Below are positions 49,253 to 56,827 of a DNA stretch of 64,000 nt, piece after piece. The notes under the pieces are model-generated. The model had not been told where the DNA came from, made no database searches, and worked only from the letters and a program-made list of their open reading frames with translations. The DNA is from Deinococcus puniceus (lineage in GTDB: Bacteria > Deinococcota > Deinococci > Deinococcales > Deinococcaceae), in assembly GCF_001644565.1 (NCBI RefSeq), contig NZ_CP011387.1, positions 2,278,501-2,342,500 of the forward strand. The letters are read 5' to 3'. Position 1 is the first letter of the stretch; each line of letters begins with the position of its first letter. A program made the position numbers and the translations under genes.

Positions 49253-50449
49253 CTATTTGCGTTCTCCAAAGCGCCGAATCAGTTCGGTGCGCGAGATGAC
49301 GGCCAGCTTGGGCGTATGCGGGCGGCTCAGGTCGGACACTCCGTAAGCGCGGCGCAGGGTGCGTGACCACCAGTTCAGGCGGCGCAGCATCGGCGCGGGC
49401 AACTCCACCACCGTAAACCCGTACAACCGCAGCACATCGGAGAAAATGCTGATACTGAACACGGCGGGGAGAGTATTCCACTGGGGATCGTCACGCATGG
49501 CGGCGGCAAGGTCGTGAATGGAGTGCTTGACCACGTGCCGCCCCGCCACAGGGCGCTCCGCGAGTTGCACCAAGCGGGCGCTGTCGAGATGAAACTCTGC
49601 GATGCGCTGGCCCGCCGCGATGCTTAAGCCTTGCGGCTGGGTCGGGTCGGTGAGCGTGATGGTGGGCAACGGATACGGAGCAGTGCCCAACCGGAACAGG
49701 CTATGCGCGTGTCCCCCGATGCGCCGAATGCGGCCCGTGCGGTCATACAGCACGTCGACTACGCCCATCAGGTCAGGGATCAGGTCGCCAGAGTGTTCGG
49801 GGCGCAGGCCGGGGAGTGCGGGCAAGGGATGCGGAACGTAACCGCGTGCCCGGAGTTCGGCCAAGAGAGGCGGCAAGAGGTCAGGCGTACTGGAATGCGT
49901 CCCAGACAACGCCAGCAGACGGCCTTGCGGCAAGTGAGCAGGCAATCCGGCGCTGATCGGCTCGCCCTGCACAGGCGTGAGGCCCGTAGCGTGGGCGGCC
50001 AACAGCACACTGGGCGGCGGGGCCTGCGGGCGAGCGGTGAAAAACTGAATGTCTTCACCTGTCGCAGTTTGAATAGCTTGCCGCGTCCGCTTCAGCTTGC
50101 TTATCAGCACCCAAGGCAATGACACCGCAGAGCCGCCTAGATCGGCTCCCAGCGAGTGTCCGGCCTCCACGATTCGGCGCGTCAAGTCGGGGAACCGGGC
50201 TACAGCGTCGGCATCCACAAAAAACGTGGCCTTCACTCCGGCGGCGTGCAGGGCATCCAGCATAGGCGGCGTGACCATAGGATCCGGGCCACCTACCAGC
50301 ATCAGCGCGGCAGTAGGCGTGGCGCTGCGGCCCCGGCGGGCAACCCCCAACCCGGCCCAGCGCCACGCCAGTTGGGAACCGGCCCACAGCCCAGCCCACA
50401 GCACCGCCGCTCCGGTCAAAACCCCGCCTAGACCCCGTTTTCCTCGCAT
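49253..50449 (-). CDS. Polysaccharide-deacetylase-like protein, probably catalytically inactive
   Basis: This 398-residue protein has an N-terminal transmembrane anchor (V-L-W-A-G-L-W-A-G-S-Q-L-A-W). A NodB-like fold follows: A-A-L-M-L-V-G-G-P-D-P at the first strand, G-V-K-A-T-F-F-V-D-A-D-A-V-A-R-F-P-D-L and E-A-G-H-S-L-G-A-D. The second half has no deacetylase similarity that I can see. In active enzymes the first strand reads T-F-D-D-G-P and the zinc motif H-(S/T)-x-x-x-H; here both Asp residues and the second His are missing. A sensor or structural role is more likely than catalysis. A TAGATT -10 element supports the start. Confidence 0.7.
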   Translation of the reverse strand: MRGKRGLGGVLTGAAVLWAGLWAGSQLAWRWAGLGVARRGRSATPTAALMLVGGPDPMVTPPMLDALHAAGVKATFFVDADAVARFPDLTRRIVEAGHSLGADLGGSAVSLPWVLISKLKRTRQAIQTATGEDIQFFTARPQAPPPSVLLAAHATGLTPVQGEPISAGLPAHLPQGRLLALSGTHSSTPDLLPPLLAELRARGYVPHPLPALPGLRPEHSGDLIPDLMGVVDVLYDRTGRIRRIGGHAHSLFRLGTAPYPLPTITLTDPTQPQGLSIAAGQRIAEFHLDSARLVQLAERPVAGRHVVKHSIHDLAAAMRDDPQWNTLPAVFSISIFSDVLRLYGFTVVELPAPMLRRLNWWSRTLRRAYGVSDLSRPHTPKLAVISRTELIRRFGERK

Positions 50450-50456
50450 GGGGGTG

Positions 50457-50462
50457 AATCTA
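50457..50462 (-). promoter_or_regulatory. -10 element, leaderless
   Basis: TAGATT, 7 nt before the ATG at 50449, just before an R4 repeat arm. Confidence 0.45.
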
Positions 50463-50471
50463 ACATGGGGG

Positions 50472-50513
50472 TGGTTGAATCGTGGAGTGTGGAACGTGGG
50501 AAAGGCTGGACGC
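50472..50513. repeat. R4-type single arm
   Basis: GAATCGTGGAGTGTGGAACG.. matches the left arm of the element at 7985-8110, continuing GTGGGAAAGG; it ends against the esterase stop codon. Confidence 0.5.
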
Positions 50514-52010
50514 TCACGGCATCGGCACGACTAAACCGTCCCACAGGGCGCGGCGTTTGCGCTCAGCCTCAGCTTCCACACTCAGGCCCGCCAGCGACAA
50601 CACATTCACGTTGGGCTGTTCGGCGCTACCGGGCTGCCAGTCGGGGCCGGGGCTACCCTCCCGCACGAAGTTCAGCCACGCGGTTTGCATTCTGTGTGCC
50701 AGCGCGGCACGTTGGCGGGCCTGCCCACCGCGCATCAGGGCCGACGACAACCCCATCGGGCGGGGCCACAGGAACAGCAGTTCCATGCCGTGCGTTGCGC
50801 CGAGGCCCGCGACTTTAGTGCCCCAGTCCAATCGGTAGCGCCAGTGCGGGGCCGGGTGCGCGTCGCCCAGCACATCGTTAGGCGTGTGAAAAAACAGGTC
50901 GGTGCCCAGCGCGGTCAGCCCTTCTAGGGTGTCCGGGTAGGCCGACAGAATCTTCAGCACCCGCTCCGGCGAAGCTTGTTGCTCCAGCTTATGCGCCAAA
51001 TACGTCCGGTCTATCTTCTGAAAAATGCGGTCTGGCAGGCGCACGAACAGTGAATATTCTTCGCGGTTGGCCCCGATCAGCAGCGGTACGGGAGCCAGCG
51101 GGCGGGCCAGCAGTTCAGCGCGGGTGGTAGGCAGCAGCACGCCGTCAAGGAAGGGGCGGGAATTCAGGCTGCGTTTCCGCACGCCTTCCAGCGTGTGCAG
51201 CGCGGCCACGAAGGCACGGGGCGGCAGTGTCCAGAGCGCGTTCAGGTTGTCGCGGCGCACGCCCAACGCGTTGGCATAGGCGCGGGCAATATCGAGGCTA
51301 TTGTCCAAATCACTGACCTGATTCAGCCCGCCGCTTTGCAAGATGGCCCCCGCCAACAGCGGGGCAGTAGAGCCGTGCCCCAGCAGCAGCGACACACCCG
51401 CCGCCCCCGCCGATTGGCCCGCCGCCGTGATTCGGGCCGGATTGCCCCCGAAAGCCGCGATATTGGCATGCACCCAGCGCAGCGCCGCCACCTGATCCTG
51501 AAACCCGGCATTGGGGGCAAATCGGTCATCGGCAAACAGGCCGCCAAAATTGGCGTAGCCCAGCGGCCCCAAGCGGGAATTGACGCTCACGACAACAATT
51601 TCTCCGCGTGCGGCCAATTCGCGGCCATCGTACAGGCGGCCACTGCCTGCGCGGAATGCGCCGCCGTGCAGCCAGAACAGCACGGGCCAGCCCCCAGCGG
51701 GCGCGGGGCGGGCGGGCGTCCAGATATTCAGCAGCAGACTGCCCTCTACCGATGGCGTGAGCGTCACCGAGGGATCGAGGGGTTGCAGCACGTCTGGGCC
51801 GAAGCTGCGGGCTTCCCGTATTCCCACCCAGCCCCCATGCGGCTGCGGGGGCCGGAAGCGCAAGGGGCCCGCCGCCTGCGCCGCGTAAGGCACGCCTAAC
51901 CACGCCCAACTGTGGCTGTGGCCTGCCTTGAGCGTTTCGCCGCGCACCCAGCCCGCCTCCGTTTCGCGCAACAGTGGGCCGCGCAACAAGGAACCGGGCG
52001 GGGCAGTCAT
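50514..52010 (-). CDS. Carboxylesterase, type B
   Basis: This 498-residue protein belongs to the type-B carboxylesterase family (PnbA-like). P-V-L-F-W-L-H-G-G-A-F-R-A-G-S-G forms the oxyanion hole and N-S-R-L-G-P-L-G-Y-A-N-F follows. The nucleophile is in A-A-G-Q-S-A-G-A-A-G (commonly G-E-S-A-G-G), and F-H-T-P-N-D-V-L and G-A-T-H-G-M-E-L-L-F-L-W supply the likely His. The Gln-for-Glu change beside the Ser is unusual for the family. TAGATT 7 nt before the ATG at 52010 supports this start over one 35 codons upstream. Likely cytoplasmic, acting on small ester substrates. Confidence 0.88.
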   Translation of the reverse strand: MTAPPGSLLRGPLLRETEAGWVRGETLKAGHSHSWAWLGVPYAAQAAGPLRFRPPQPHGGWVGIREARSFGPDVLQPLDPSVTLTPSVEGSLLLNIWTPARPAPAGGWPVLFWLHGGAFRAGSGRLYDGRELAARGEIVVVSVNSRLGPLGYANFGGLFADDRFAPNAGFQDQVAALRWVHANIAAFGGNPARITAAGQSAGAAGVSLLLGHGSTAPLLAGAILQSGGLNQVSDLDNSLDIARAYANALGVRRDNLNALWTLPPRAFVAALHTLEGVRKRSLNSRPFLDGVLLPTTRAELLARPLAPVPLLIGANREEYSLFVRLPDRIFQKIDRTYLAHKLEQQASPERVLKILSAYPDTLEGLTALGTDLFFHTPNDVLGDAHPAPHWRYRLDWGTKVAGLGATHGMELLFLWPRPMGLSSALMRGGQARQRAALAHRMQTAWLNFVREGSPGPDWQPGSAEQPNVNVLSLAGLSVEAEAERKRRALWDGLVVPMP

Positions 52011-52017
52011 GGAGGCC

Positions 52018-52023
52018 AATCTA
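52018..52023 (-). promoter_or_regulatory. -10 element, leaderless
   Basis: TAGATT, 7 nt before the ATG at 52010. Confidence 0.5.
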
Positions 52024-52176
52024 GCGTGCAAAGCTTGATCCGGCGGCAGGACTTGACCTTCCCCCAAGGGCAGACCGCACACTGAGGTCAGCCGCAATCC
52101 CGTACCTGTTGCCACTCACCTTGTTCGGCTTCGTCTTCGACTCATCGCAATTTTTTCACCTCCGGGGGAAGGCAGC

Positions 52177-53088
52177 ATGGCGGCACACACAGACGCAGAA
52201 GCGACAGTCAGTGATTTGGGCGCTCAGACCAACATGACCATCGGCGCATTCTCGCGCCTCAGTCGGCTGAGTCTGAAGGCGCTGCGGCTCTACGACGCGC
52301 TGGGGCTGTTGCCGCCCGCACAGGTTGACCCGGCCAGCGGCTACCGCCTGTATTCGGCGCAGCAATTGGAACGGGCGCGGGCCATCGGGCTGCTGCGGCA
52401 ATTGGAGTTGCCCTTGCCCCAGATTCAGAGCCTGCTGGACGCCCCACCTGCCCAGCGCGGCGCGATGCTGCACGCCATCTGGCAAGAGCTGGAGCACCTG
52501 CATCAGCAGAGAAGAGCTTTGGCCGAATACTTGATCCGGCAGACCTACAAACAACGACAGGAGGCAGCAGAAATGACCCAAACAGACTCATTGCCCGTGC
52601 AGCAACGCCAAGTGCCCGAACAGCGTTTTGCCACGCTGACGCGCCGGGTGTACGTAGACCAACTGAGCGACGTGATTCGGCAGGGGCTGGGGCAGTTGCA
52701 CGCGCTGGCAGGCCCGCAGGCCACCGGGCCAAGCGTAGTGATCTATCACGGAGAGGTGAATGCCGACAGCGACGGCCCCATAGAGATGTGTGTGCCCTAC
52801 GCGGGAACGCTGACCGCCCCAGACGGCGTGACCCTGCGAACCGAACCCGCCCACGCCGAAGCCTTCGTCACGCTGACCAAACAGCAATTCCAGTTTCCGG
52901 CCATTCTGCACGCCTACGACGCGGCAGACGCCTACGCCAAAGCACATGGAACCTCTGGCCCGCTGGCTTGCCGCGAGGTCTACCACACCGACTGGGACGC
53001 GGCGGGCGAAGACGATCTGGTGGGGGATGTGGCCCGGCCTTTTCTTCCGGCTGGGCGGGAGTCTGACGAGCTGAGGAGCGAAGCCTAA
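52177..53088 (+). CDS. MerR-family regulator with GyrI-like effector domain
   Basis: This 303-residue regulator resembles BmrR-type multidrug sensors. The MerR DNA-binding domain is at about residues 12-80 (M-T-I-G-A-F-S-R-L-S-R-L-S-L-K-A-L-R-L-Y-D-A-L-G-L-L, then S-G-Y-R-L-Y-S). A coiled-coil dimer helix follows, then a GyrI-like ligand-binding domain from about 140, starting Q-Q-R-Q-V-P-E-Q-R-F-A. The ligand and target genes are unknown. The ATG at 52177 follows GGGGGAAGG; a second ATG at 52234 would trim the N-terminus to the MerR domain. Its TAA stop lies inside an R3 repeat arm. Confidence 0.9.
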   Translation: MAAHTDAEATVSDLGAQTNMTIGAFSRLSRLSLKALRLYDALGLLPPAQVDPASGYRLYSAQQLERARAIGLLRQLELPLPQIQSLLDAPPAQRGAMLHAIWQELEHLHQQRRALAEYLIRQTYKQRQEAAEMTQTDSLPVQQRQVPEQRFATLTRRVYVDQLSDVIRQGLGQLHALAGPQATGPSVVIYHGEVNADSDGPIEMCVPYAGTLTAPDGVTLRTEPAHAEAFVTLTKQQFQFPAILHAYDAADAYAKAHGTSGPLACREVYHTDWDAAGEDDLVGDVARPFLPAGRESDELRSEA

Positions 53089-53217
53089 GGGGCTGAGTCT
53101 AAAGGTCTAGGGCCTAAGGTGTTGGGGCGGGTTCGGTGGCTGGGTGGCCTCTCATCCTCACCGCTCTAAACGTCTCGCCGGGGCCTGCTGTTCTTAGACC
53201 CTTGACCCTTAGACGCT
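53084..53217. repeat. R3 element with inverted arms
   Basis: The left arm CCTAAGGGGCTGAGTC.. (53084-53120) and the right arm TTCTTAGACCCTTGACCCTTAGACGC (given as 53191-53217) are inverted. The interior aligns with the reverse complement of 55841-55958 over GAGGCCrCCCAGC and CCGCCCCArCACC blocks. Confidence 0.65.
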
Positions 53218-53253
53218 TTTCCTCCATCCAGCACCGTTCCCCTACAACGCCCC

Positions 53254-54057
53254 TCAGTCCACCGCCACACGCGCCACCCAATCCGCACTCAGGCAGGCCG
53301 AGTACACATCGTCGGGTACGGGCGGCAGGGCCTCAAAGGCGGGCCGTGCAAAGTAGTAGCCCTGCATATAGGTGATGCCCAGCGACAGCAGACAGCGGGC
53401 TTCTTCCACGGTTTCGACGCCCTCGGCAATGACCATCAGGCCCACTTTGGCGGCGAATTGGGCCAGATGATCCACCAAGTTGGAGCGCCAGTGATCCCGG
53501 TCTAGGCCACGAATGACCGCCATATCCACCTTCACGATGTCGGGGCGCAGGGCCAGCAGCAGGCCGGCGGTGGCGTGCCCCGCACCGTAATCGTCCAGTG
53601 CCGTGACAAAGCCGTAGCCCCGGTAGGCATCGATAATTCGGCGCACACGGGCCTCATTCAATACCGATTCGTGCTCGGTAATTTCAAAAATCAGTCGGTC
53701 TAATGGAAAACCCACTTCTTGCGCCGTTTGAAGGGTGGCACGAATACAGGTGGCCGGATCGTATACAGCATTTGGCAAGAAGTTGATAGACAGCCGCGTG
53801 TGCATGCCCACACGGGCCGCCGCGCGAATAGCCGTGACGCGGCAAGTCTGATCGAAGTGATACATGTTTTCCGGCGTGACTTGAGCAAAGACCCAAGCCG
53901 CAGGTTCTCCGTGCGGGCCGCGAACAAGTGCCTCGTAGGCATACACTTCACGCTTAAGCACATCAACGATAGGCTGAAAGGCCATACTTAATGGAAGAGC
54001 TTGCTCAGATGAAACCAAACAGGCCGCGCATCTATTCTGCTGATTGCTCAAAGACAT
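53254..54057 (-). CDS. EAL-domain cyclic-di-GMP phosphodiesterase
   Basis: This 267-residue protein is a stand-alone EAL domain. The signature appears as Y-E-A-L-V-R-G, followed by the metal ligands S-I-N-F-L-P-N-A, F-E-I-T-E-H-E, A-L-D-D-Y-G-A-G-H-A (the D-D pair), V-K-V-D-M and A-E-G-V-E-T, with M-Q-G-Y-Y-F-A-R-P at the end. All catalytic residues appear intact, so it should hydrolyse c-di-GMP. The N-terminal 25 residues contain two close cysteines (R-C-A-A-C) and no sensor domain. Its signal input is not evident. Confidence 0.93.
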   Translation of the reverse strand: MSLSNQQNRCAACLVSSEQALPLSMAFQPIVDVLKREVYAYEALVRGPHGEPAAWVFAQVTPENMYHFDQTCRVTAIRAAARVGMHTRLSINFLPNAVYDPATCIRATLQTAQEVGFPLDRLIFEITEHESVLNEARVRRIIDAYRGYGFVTALDDYGAGHATAGLLLALRPDIVKVDMAVIRGLDRDHWRSNLVDHLAQFAAKVGLMVIAEGVETVEEARCLLSLGITYMQGYYFARPAFEALPPVPDDVYSACLSADWVARVAVD

Positions 54058-54183
54058 GACTGAACCAACACCGACATAGCGAACAGGATAACGTCAAATG
54101 GCCTGAACGGTACATAAATCCACCTTTAGTTTAAGGGGGCACACCCTGACAAACATTGCCGAGCTAGGGGGGCGTGGAAAGCT

Positions 54184-54189
54184 TAGTCT
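54184..54189 (+). promoter_or_regulatory. -10 element, leaderless
   Basis: TAGTCT, 6 nt before the ATG at 54196. Confidence 0.5.
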
Positions 54190-54195
54190 ACAGGC

Positions 54196-54591
54196 ATGAC
54201 TTATGCTGCCATGCTGGGAATGACCGTGTTGCAATCTACGCCGCAGCGCACGCACCTGACGCTGGCGGTATCGGGCGCGGGCCTGAACATGCACGGCACG
54301 GCGCACGGCGGCCTGTTGTTCAGCCTCGCCGACGAAGCGTTTGCCGTGATCAGCAACCTCCAGGCGCAGGCGGTAGCCGTAGAGACCCACCTCAGCTTTT
54401 TTCGGGCCGCGCAGGAAGGCGACGTGCTACACGCTGTTGCCACGCCCGAACGGGTGGCCCGCACACTGGCGACATACCGGGTAGAACTGCGGCGGGGCAG
54501 TCCTGAAACGGGCGACCTGTTGGCCCTGTTTCTGGGGACGGTCTCGCGGCGGGAACGGGAAGCCAACACAGCCGAACCATCCGGCGCTTGA
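54196..54591 (+). CDS. PaaI-type hotdog-fold thioesterase
   Basis: This 131-residue hotdog-fold thioesterase has the PaaI/YbgC-like motif L-N-M-H-G-T-A-H-G-G-L-L-F-S-L-A-D-E-A-F-A (catalytic Asp/Glu on the long helix), followed by E-T-H-L-S-F-F-R-A. The substrate is an acyl-CoA, possibly phenylacetyl-CoA intermediates, but no paa genes are nearby and it stands alone. It is upstream of ddrB, separated by about 100 bp that hold the ddrB operator. Confidence 0.88.
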   Translation: MTYAAMLGMTVLQSTPQRTHLTLAVSGAGLNMHGTAHGGLLFSLADEAFAVISNLQAQAVAVETHLSFFRAAQEGDVLHAVATPERVARTLATYRVELRRGSPETGDLLALFLGTVSRREREANTAEPSGA

Positions 54592-54649
54592 AGGCCTAAC
54601 GCGGGACAGAACTGTTCCCTGTCCCTCTGGCATTTTCGCGTCGCCTGTG

Positions 54650-54666
54650 TTATGTTATTTACGTAG
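54650..54666 (+). promoter_or_regulatory. RDRM (DdrO operator) of ddrB
   Basis: TTATGT-TATTT-ACGTAG is a 17-bp near-palindrome matching the radiation/desiccation response motif that DdrO binds in Deinococcus. It overlaps a possible -10 (TATGTT) and lies 21 nt before the ddrB ATG. Confidence 0.8.
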
Positions 54667-54687
54667 TTAGCCATCTCAGGAGGTCTT

Positions 54688-55257
54688 ATGTTGCATATCG
54701 AATTCATTACCGATCTGGGTGCGCGGGTCACGGTAGACGTGGACAGCGCCGACAAATTGCTGGATGTTCAGCGTCAATACGGGCGCTTGGGCTGGACGAG
54801 CGGCGAGTTGCCGTCGGGCGGTTACCAGTTCCCCTTCGACAACGAGGCCGACTTTGATTGGGCGCTGTTGGGCGCACGCAAATACACCACGCCCGAAGGC
54901 GAGGAAATGGTGTACCACAAAGGGCACGGTTACCGCCGCCGCGAACTGGAACCCGTGGACAGCCGCAAAATGAAGCTGCCCGCCGCCGTGAAGTACAGCC
55001 GGGGAGCCAAAAACAGCGACCCAGACCACGTGCGCGAAAAAGCCGATGGCGAATTTGAATACGTGACGCTGGCGATTTTCCGGGGAGGCCGCCGCCAAGA
55101 GCGGTACGCCGTTCCCGGAGGTGCAGCCGCCAACGCACCCCGAGCCGCCGCAGCCCCCGCCCAAGCCGCCCCCCAGCGCCCCCGCCCGGCCCCCACCGCC
55201 GCGCCCAGAGCCACCGGAGCAGCAGTGGCGGTAGCAGAGGAAGAAACGCCGTTTTAA
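54688..55257 (+). CDS. ddrB: DdrB, DNA-damage-response single-strand annealing protein
   Basis: DdrB is a Deinococcus-specific protein that binds single-stranded DNA and promotes annealing in the first phase of genome reassembly after irradiation. The 189-residue sequence matches it over the whole length: L-H-I-E-F-I-T-D-L-G-A-R-V-T-V, R-Q-Y-G-R-L-G-W-T-S-G-E, S-G-G-Y-Q-F-P, L-P-A-A-V-K-Y-S-R-G-A-K and L-A-I-F-R-G-G-R-R-Q-E-R-Y-A-V-P-G-G. An Ala/Pro-rich disordered linker and the acidic tip E-E-E-T-P-F follow, like the SSB protein-interaction tail. The ATG follows AGGAGG, and an RDRM lies just upstream. This gene is the clearest marker of the genus. Confidence 0.97.
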   Translation: MLHIEFITDLGARVTVDVDSADKLLDVQRQYGRLGWTSGELPSGGYQFPFDNEADFDWALLGARKYTTPEGEEMVYHKGHGYRRRELEPVDSRKMKLPAAVKYSRGAKNSDPDHVREKADGEFEYVTLAIFRGGRRQERYAVPGGAAANAPRAAAAPAQAAPQRPRPAPTAAPRATGAAVAVAEEETPF

Positions 55258-55305
55258 GCAGCTTCAGGCGCACCGTCTGACTCGCAAAACCAGCAGCACA
55301 CCACC

Positions 55306-55327
55306 AGAGGGGGCAACCCCTCTTTTT
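55306..55327 (+). terminator. Terminator after ddrB
   Basis: AGAGGGG / CCCCTCT stem with a GCAA loop, then TTTT. Confidence 0.9.
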
Positions 55328-55333
55328 GCTTTT

Positions 55334-55356
55334 CTAGCCCCTTGACCCTTAGACGC
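55334..55356. repeat. R3-type arm, supplies a stop codon
   Basis: CCCCTTGACCCTTAGACGCC. Its TTA (55349-55351) is the TAA stop of the minus-strand NTP pyrophosphohydrolase gene. Confidence 0.6.
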
Positions 55357-55807
55357 CCTCCCCCGCCCCCGCAATCACCGCCCGCACATCGGCAGGCTGC
55401 CAACCTTCGGGCTTCAGCTGCTTGCCATCGGCGCGTTTGGGGCCAGTGGTTTTGGTCAGGTTGGCCCGGTGAACCTCGGCGAAAATGGCGTCGGCATCCA
55501 GCCCCAGCGCGTCCAGAGCGCCGTAGGTGACGTACAGCAGGTCTGCCAGTTCGTGCGCCAGCGGGGCAAGTTCCAGCGGGGCGGGCGCGGGGGCTTCGGC
55601 AGCATCCAGACGGGTCTTCAGCGACTCGAATTCCTGCTGCACCTCGGCCCATTCCTCGGCGATCAGGGTACGGCGCAGGGCCAGCAGTTCAGGGGAAGGG
55701 ACGGTGGGCTGGGAGGGCAACTTCAGGCCGATAGCGCGGTGAAACTCGCGTAATTTGGCAGCGTTGGAAAGTGGGAGAGAAGGGGCAGGCCCGGAGGTGA
55801 CAGACAT
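55349..55807 (-). CDS. MazG-like NTP pyrophosphohydrolase (DR2231 type)
   Basis: This 152-residue all-alpha NTP pyrophosphohydrolase closely matches Deinococcus radiodurans DR2231, which hydrolyses dUTP-like nucleotides to the monophosphate and pyrophosphate. The metal-binding motifs are E-E-W-A-E-V-Q-Q-E and H-E-L-A-D-L-L-Y-V-T-Y-G. These are followed by D-A-I-F-A-E-V-H-R-A-N-L-T-K and the tail R-A-D-G-K-Q-L-K-P-E-G-W. It would act in nucleotide-pool cleaning, which fits its place next to ddrB. TAGCAT lies 7 nt before the ATG. Confidence 0.92.
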   Translation of the reverse strand: MSVTSGPAPSLPLSNAAKLREFHRAIGLKLPSQPTVPSPELLALRRTLIAEEWAEVQQEFESLKTRLDAAEAPAPAPLELAPLAHELADLLYVTYGALDALGLDADAIFAEVHRANLTKTTGPKRADGKQLKPEGWQPADVRAVIAGAGEGV

Positions 55808-55814
55808 GGGGCAG

Positions 55815-55820
55815 ATGCTA
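55815..55820 (-). promoter_or_regulatory. -10 element, leaderless
   Basis: TAGCAT, 7 nt before the ATG at 55807. Confidence 0.5.
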
Positions 55821-55840
55821 CCCGCTGGGGCGGAGGGAGG

Positions 55841-55958
55841 GCGTCTAAGGTTAGAGGGCTAAGGGCAGGTCAAAGGCCTCACCGTTCCGCCTTGCAGCCC
55901 CGGCAGAGGAGGCCGCCCAGCGACGCACCCGCCCCAGCACCTTAGACCCTTAGACGCT
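55841..55958. repeat. R3 element with inverted arms
   Basis: GCGTCTAAGG at one end and CCTTAGACCCTTAGACGC at the other, 118 bp in total. The interior matches the 53084-53217 element in reverse complement. Confidence 0.65.
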
Positions 55959-55977
55959 GCCCCAGCAAACCCAGCCC

Positions 55978-56436
55978 TCAGCGCCGCCCCTCCACCACCC
56001 TGTCTGTCAGCGGCAGCGACGCAGACAACACCGTTTCGCTGGCGGGCATCACCCGCACATTCACCGCCAGATTCAGGTCACGGCGAACACAGATCGCGGC
56101 TTTGGTGTTGCACACGAACAAAGGACCGCTGAGCCGCGCCGCATACAGGCCGGGGCGCACGTTCGGCGGCACAGGCACGCGCAGCAGCAAGGGCCGCAGC
56201 GAACCGAAATAGCTCTTAAACTCGGGCTGGGTATGAACTGCGCCACTGGGAGCGCCCGCCGCGCCGCCCCAAGGCGTATACAGCGTCAGGCGGTTGGGCG
56301 CGGCTCGGTTCAGCAGCACTTCCTTCAACGGAAACGTGACCGTGAGGCTCACGGCAGCCCCCGCATGGGCCGTGACCTGCGGAACGGGCGCGGCAGGAAC
56401 CAACAGCGATACGGCGAGCAGGGGCGGCAAGAACAC
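55978..56436 (-). CDS. Secreted protein of unknown function
   Basis: This 152-residue exported protein starts with a hydrophobic signal (V-F-L-P-P-L-L-A-V-S-L-L-V-P-A-A-P-V). The mature part is beta-rich with a pair of cysteines (F-V-C-N-T-K-A-A-I-C-V-R-R) that could form a disulfide. N-K-A-type spacing and the immunoglobulin-like strand pattern recall thiol-disulfide interchange (DsbD-alpha-like) modules, where V-C-x-x-x-x-x-x-C is also seen, but I am not sure of this. The GTG at 56436 is chosen because TACTCT ends 6 nt upstream; the longer ATG start at 56472 precedes that promoter. Confidence 0.7.
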   Translation of the reverse strand: MFLPPLLAVSLLVPAAPVPQVTAHAGAAVSLTVTFPLKEVLLNRAAPNRLTLYTPWGGAAGAPSGAVHTQPEFKSYFGSLRPLLLRVPVPPNVRPGLYAARLSGPLFVCNTKAAICVRRDLNLAVNVRVMPASETVLSASLPLTDRVVEGRR

Positions 56437-56442
56437 AGCGGC

Positions 56443-56448
56443 AGAGTA
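56443..56448 (-). promoter_or_regulatory. -10 element, decides the GTG start
   Basis: TACTCT, 6 nt before the GTG at 56436. Confidence 0.5.
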
Positions 56449-56474
56449 GCAGCCCCGTTCTGTCGGGTTCATAC

Positions 56475-56673
56475 CAAAAAATCAGGAGCCGCTAGGGACT
56501 CCTGAAGTTGTGTCGTGTTGTGGCGGGTGGCGGGACTCGAACCCACCTGCGGCCTACATTCGGCCCGCTCGCGCGCCCGTTGGTACAGAGGTGGGCGTCT
56601 CCCTCCGGCCCTTAGTCTGTCAAGACTGTTCTGTGCAGAGCGAACACTACAAGGAACTCATCGCTCAGGGCCG
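56475..56673 (-). ncRNA. Candidate non-coding RNA with a tRNA-like module
   Basis: A TATACT box (56680-56685, minus strand) and a terminator (CAGGAG/CTCCTG plus TTTTTT, 56475-56506) bracket about 200 nt with no reading frame. Inside, 56521-56606 can be drawn as a tRNA-like fold. It has a T-arm GTGGG-TTCGAGT-CCCGC and then CACCCGCC, which pairs with GGAGGGAG at 6 of 8 positions. A GCCC/GGGC arm lies at the D position, and the anticodon position has a GGCC/GGCC arm whose 7-nt loop lacks U33. It is not a functional tRNA. It could be a tRNA-Gly relic or a tRNA-mimicking RNA such as a Y RNA. Confidence 0.45.
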
Positions 56674-56827
56674 TGAAAAAGTATAGGGGTCAATTGTCAG
56701 GGTTACATGTGCCGAATGTACAGACGCCTTAAGCTATTTGGCCGACGGTGGGGGTAAGAAATGGGGGTGGGAGGGGCGACAGGCGTCTAAGGGTCTAGGG
56801 TCTGACGGCTTAAGAAAGGCTTGCCGC
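56674..56827. other. Intergenic region upstream of the RNA candidate
   Basis: It contains the TATACT box, a weak -35 (ATGTAA), and an R3 repeat arm at 56782-56812 (GCGTCTAAGGGTCTAGGGTC). No gene is evident. Confidence 0.5.

Noticed and set aside
56521..56606. A normal tRNA gene (Gly, Tyr or Val) on the minus strand
   Set aside because: The T-arm is good, but no 5' acceptor GCGGGTG exists, the acceptor has two mismatches, and the anticodon loop lacks U33.
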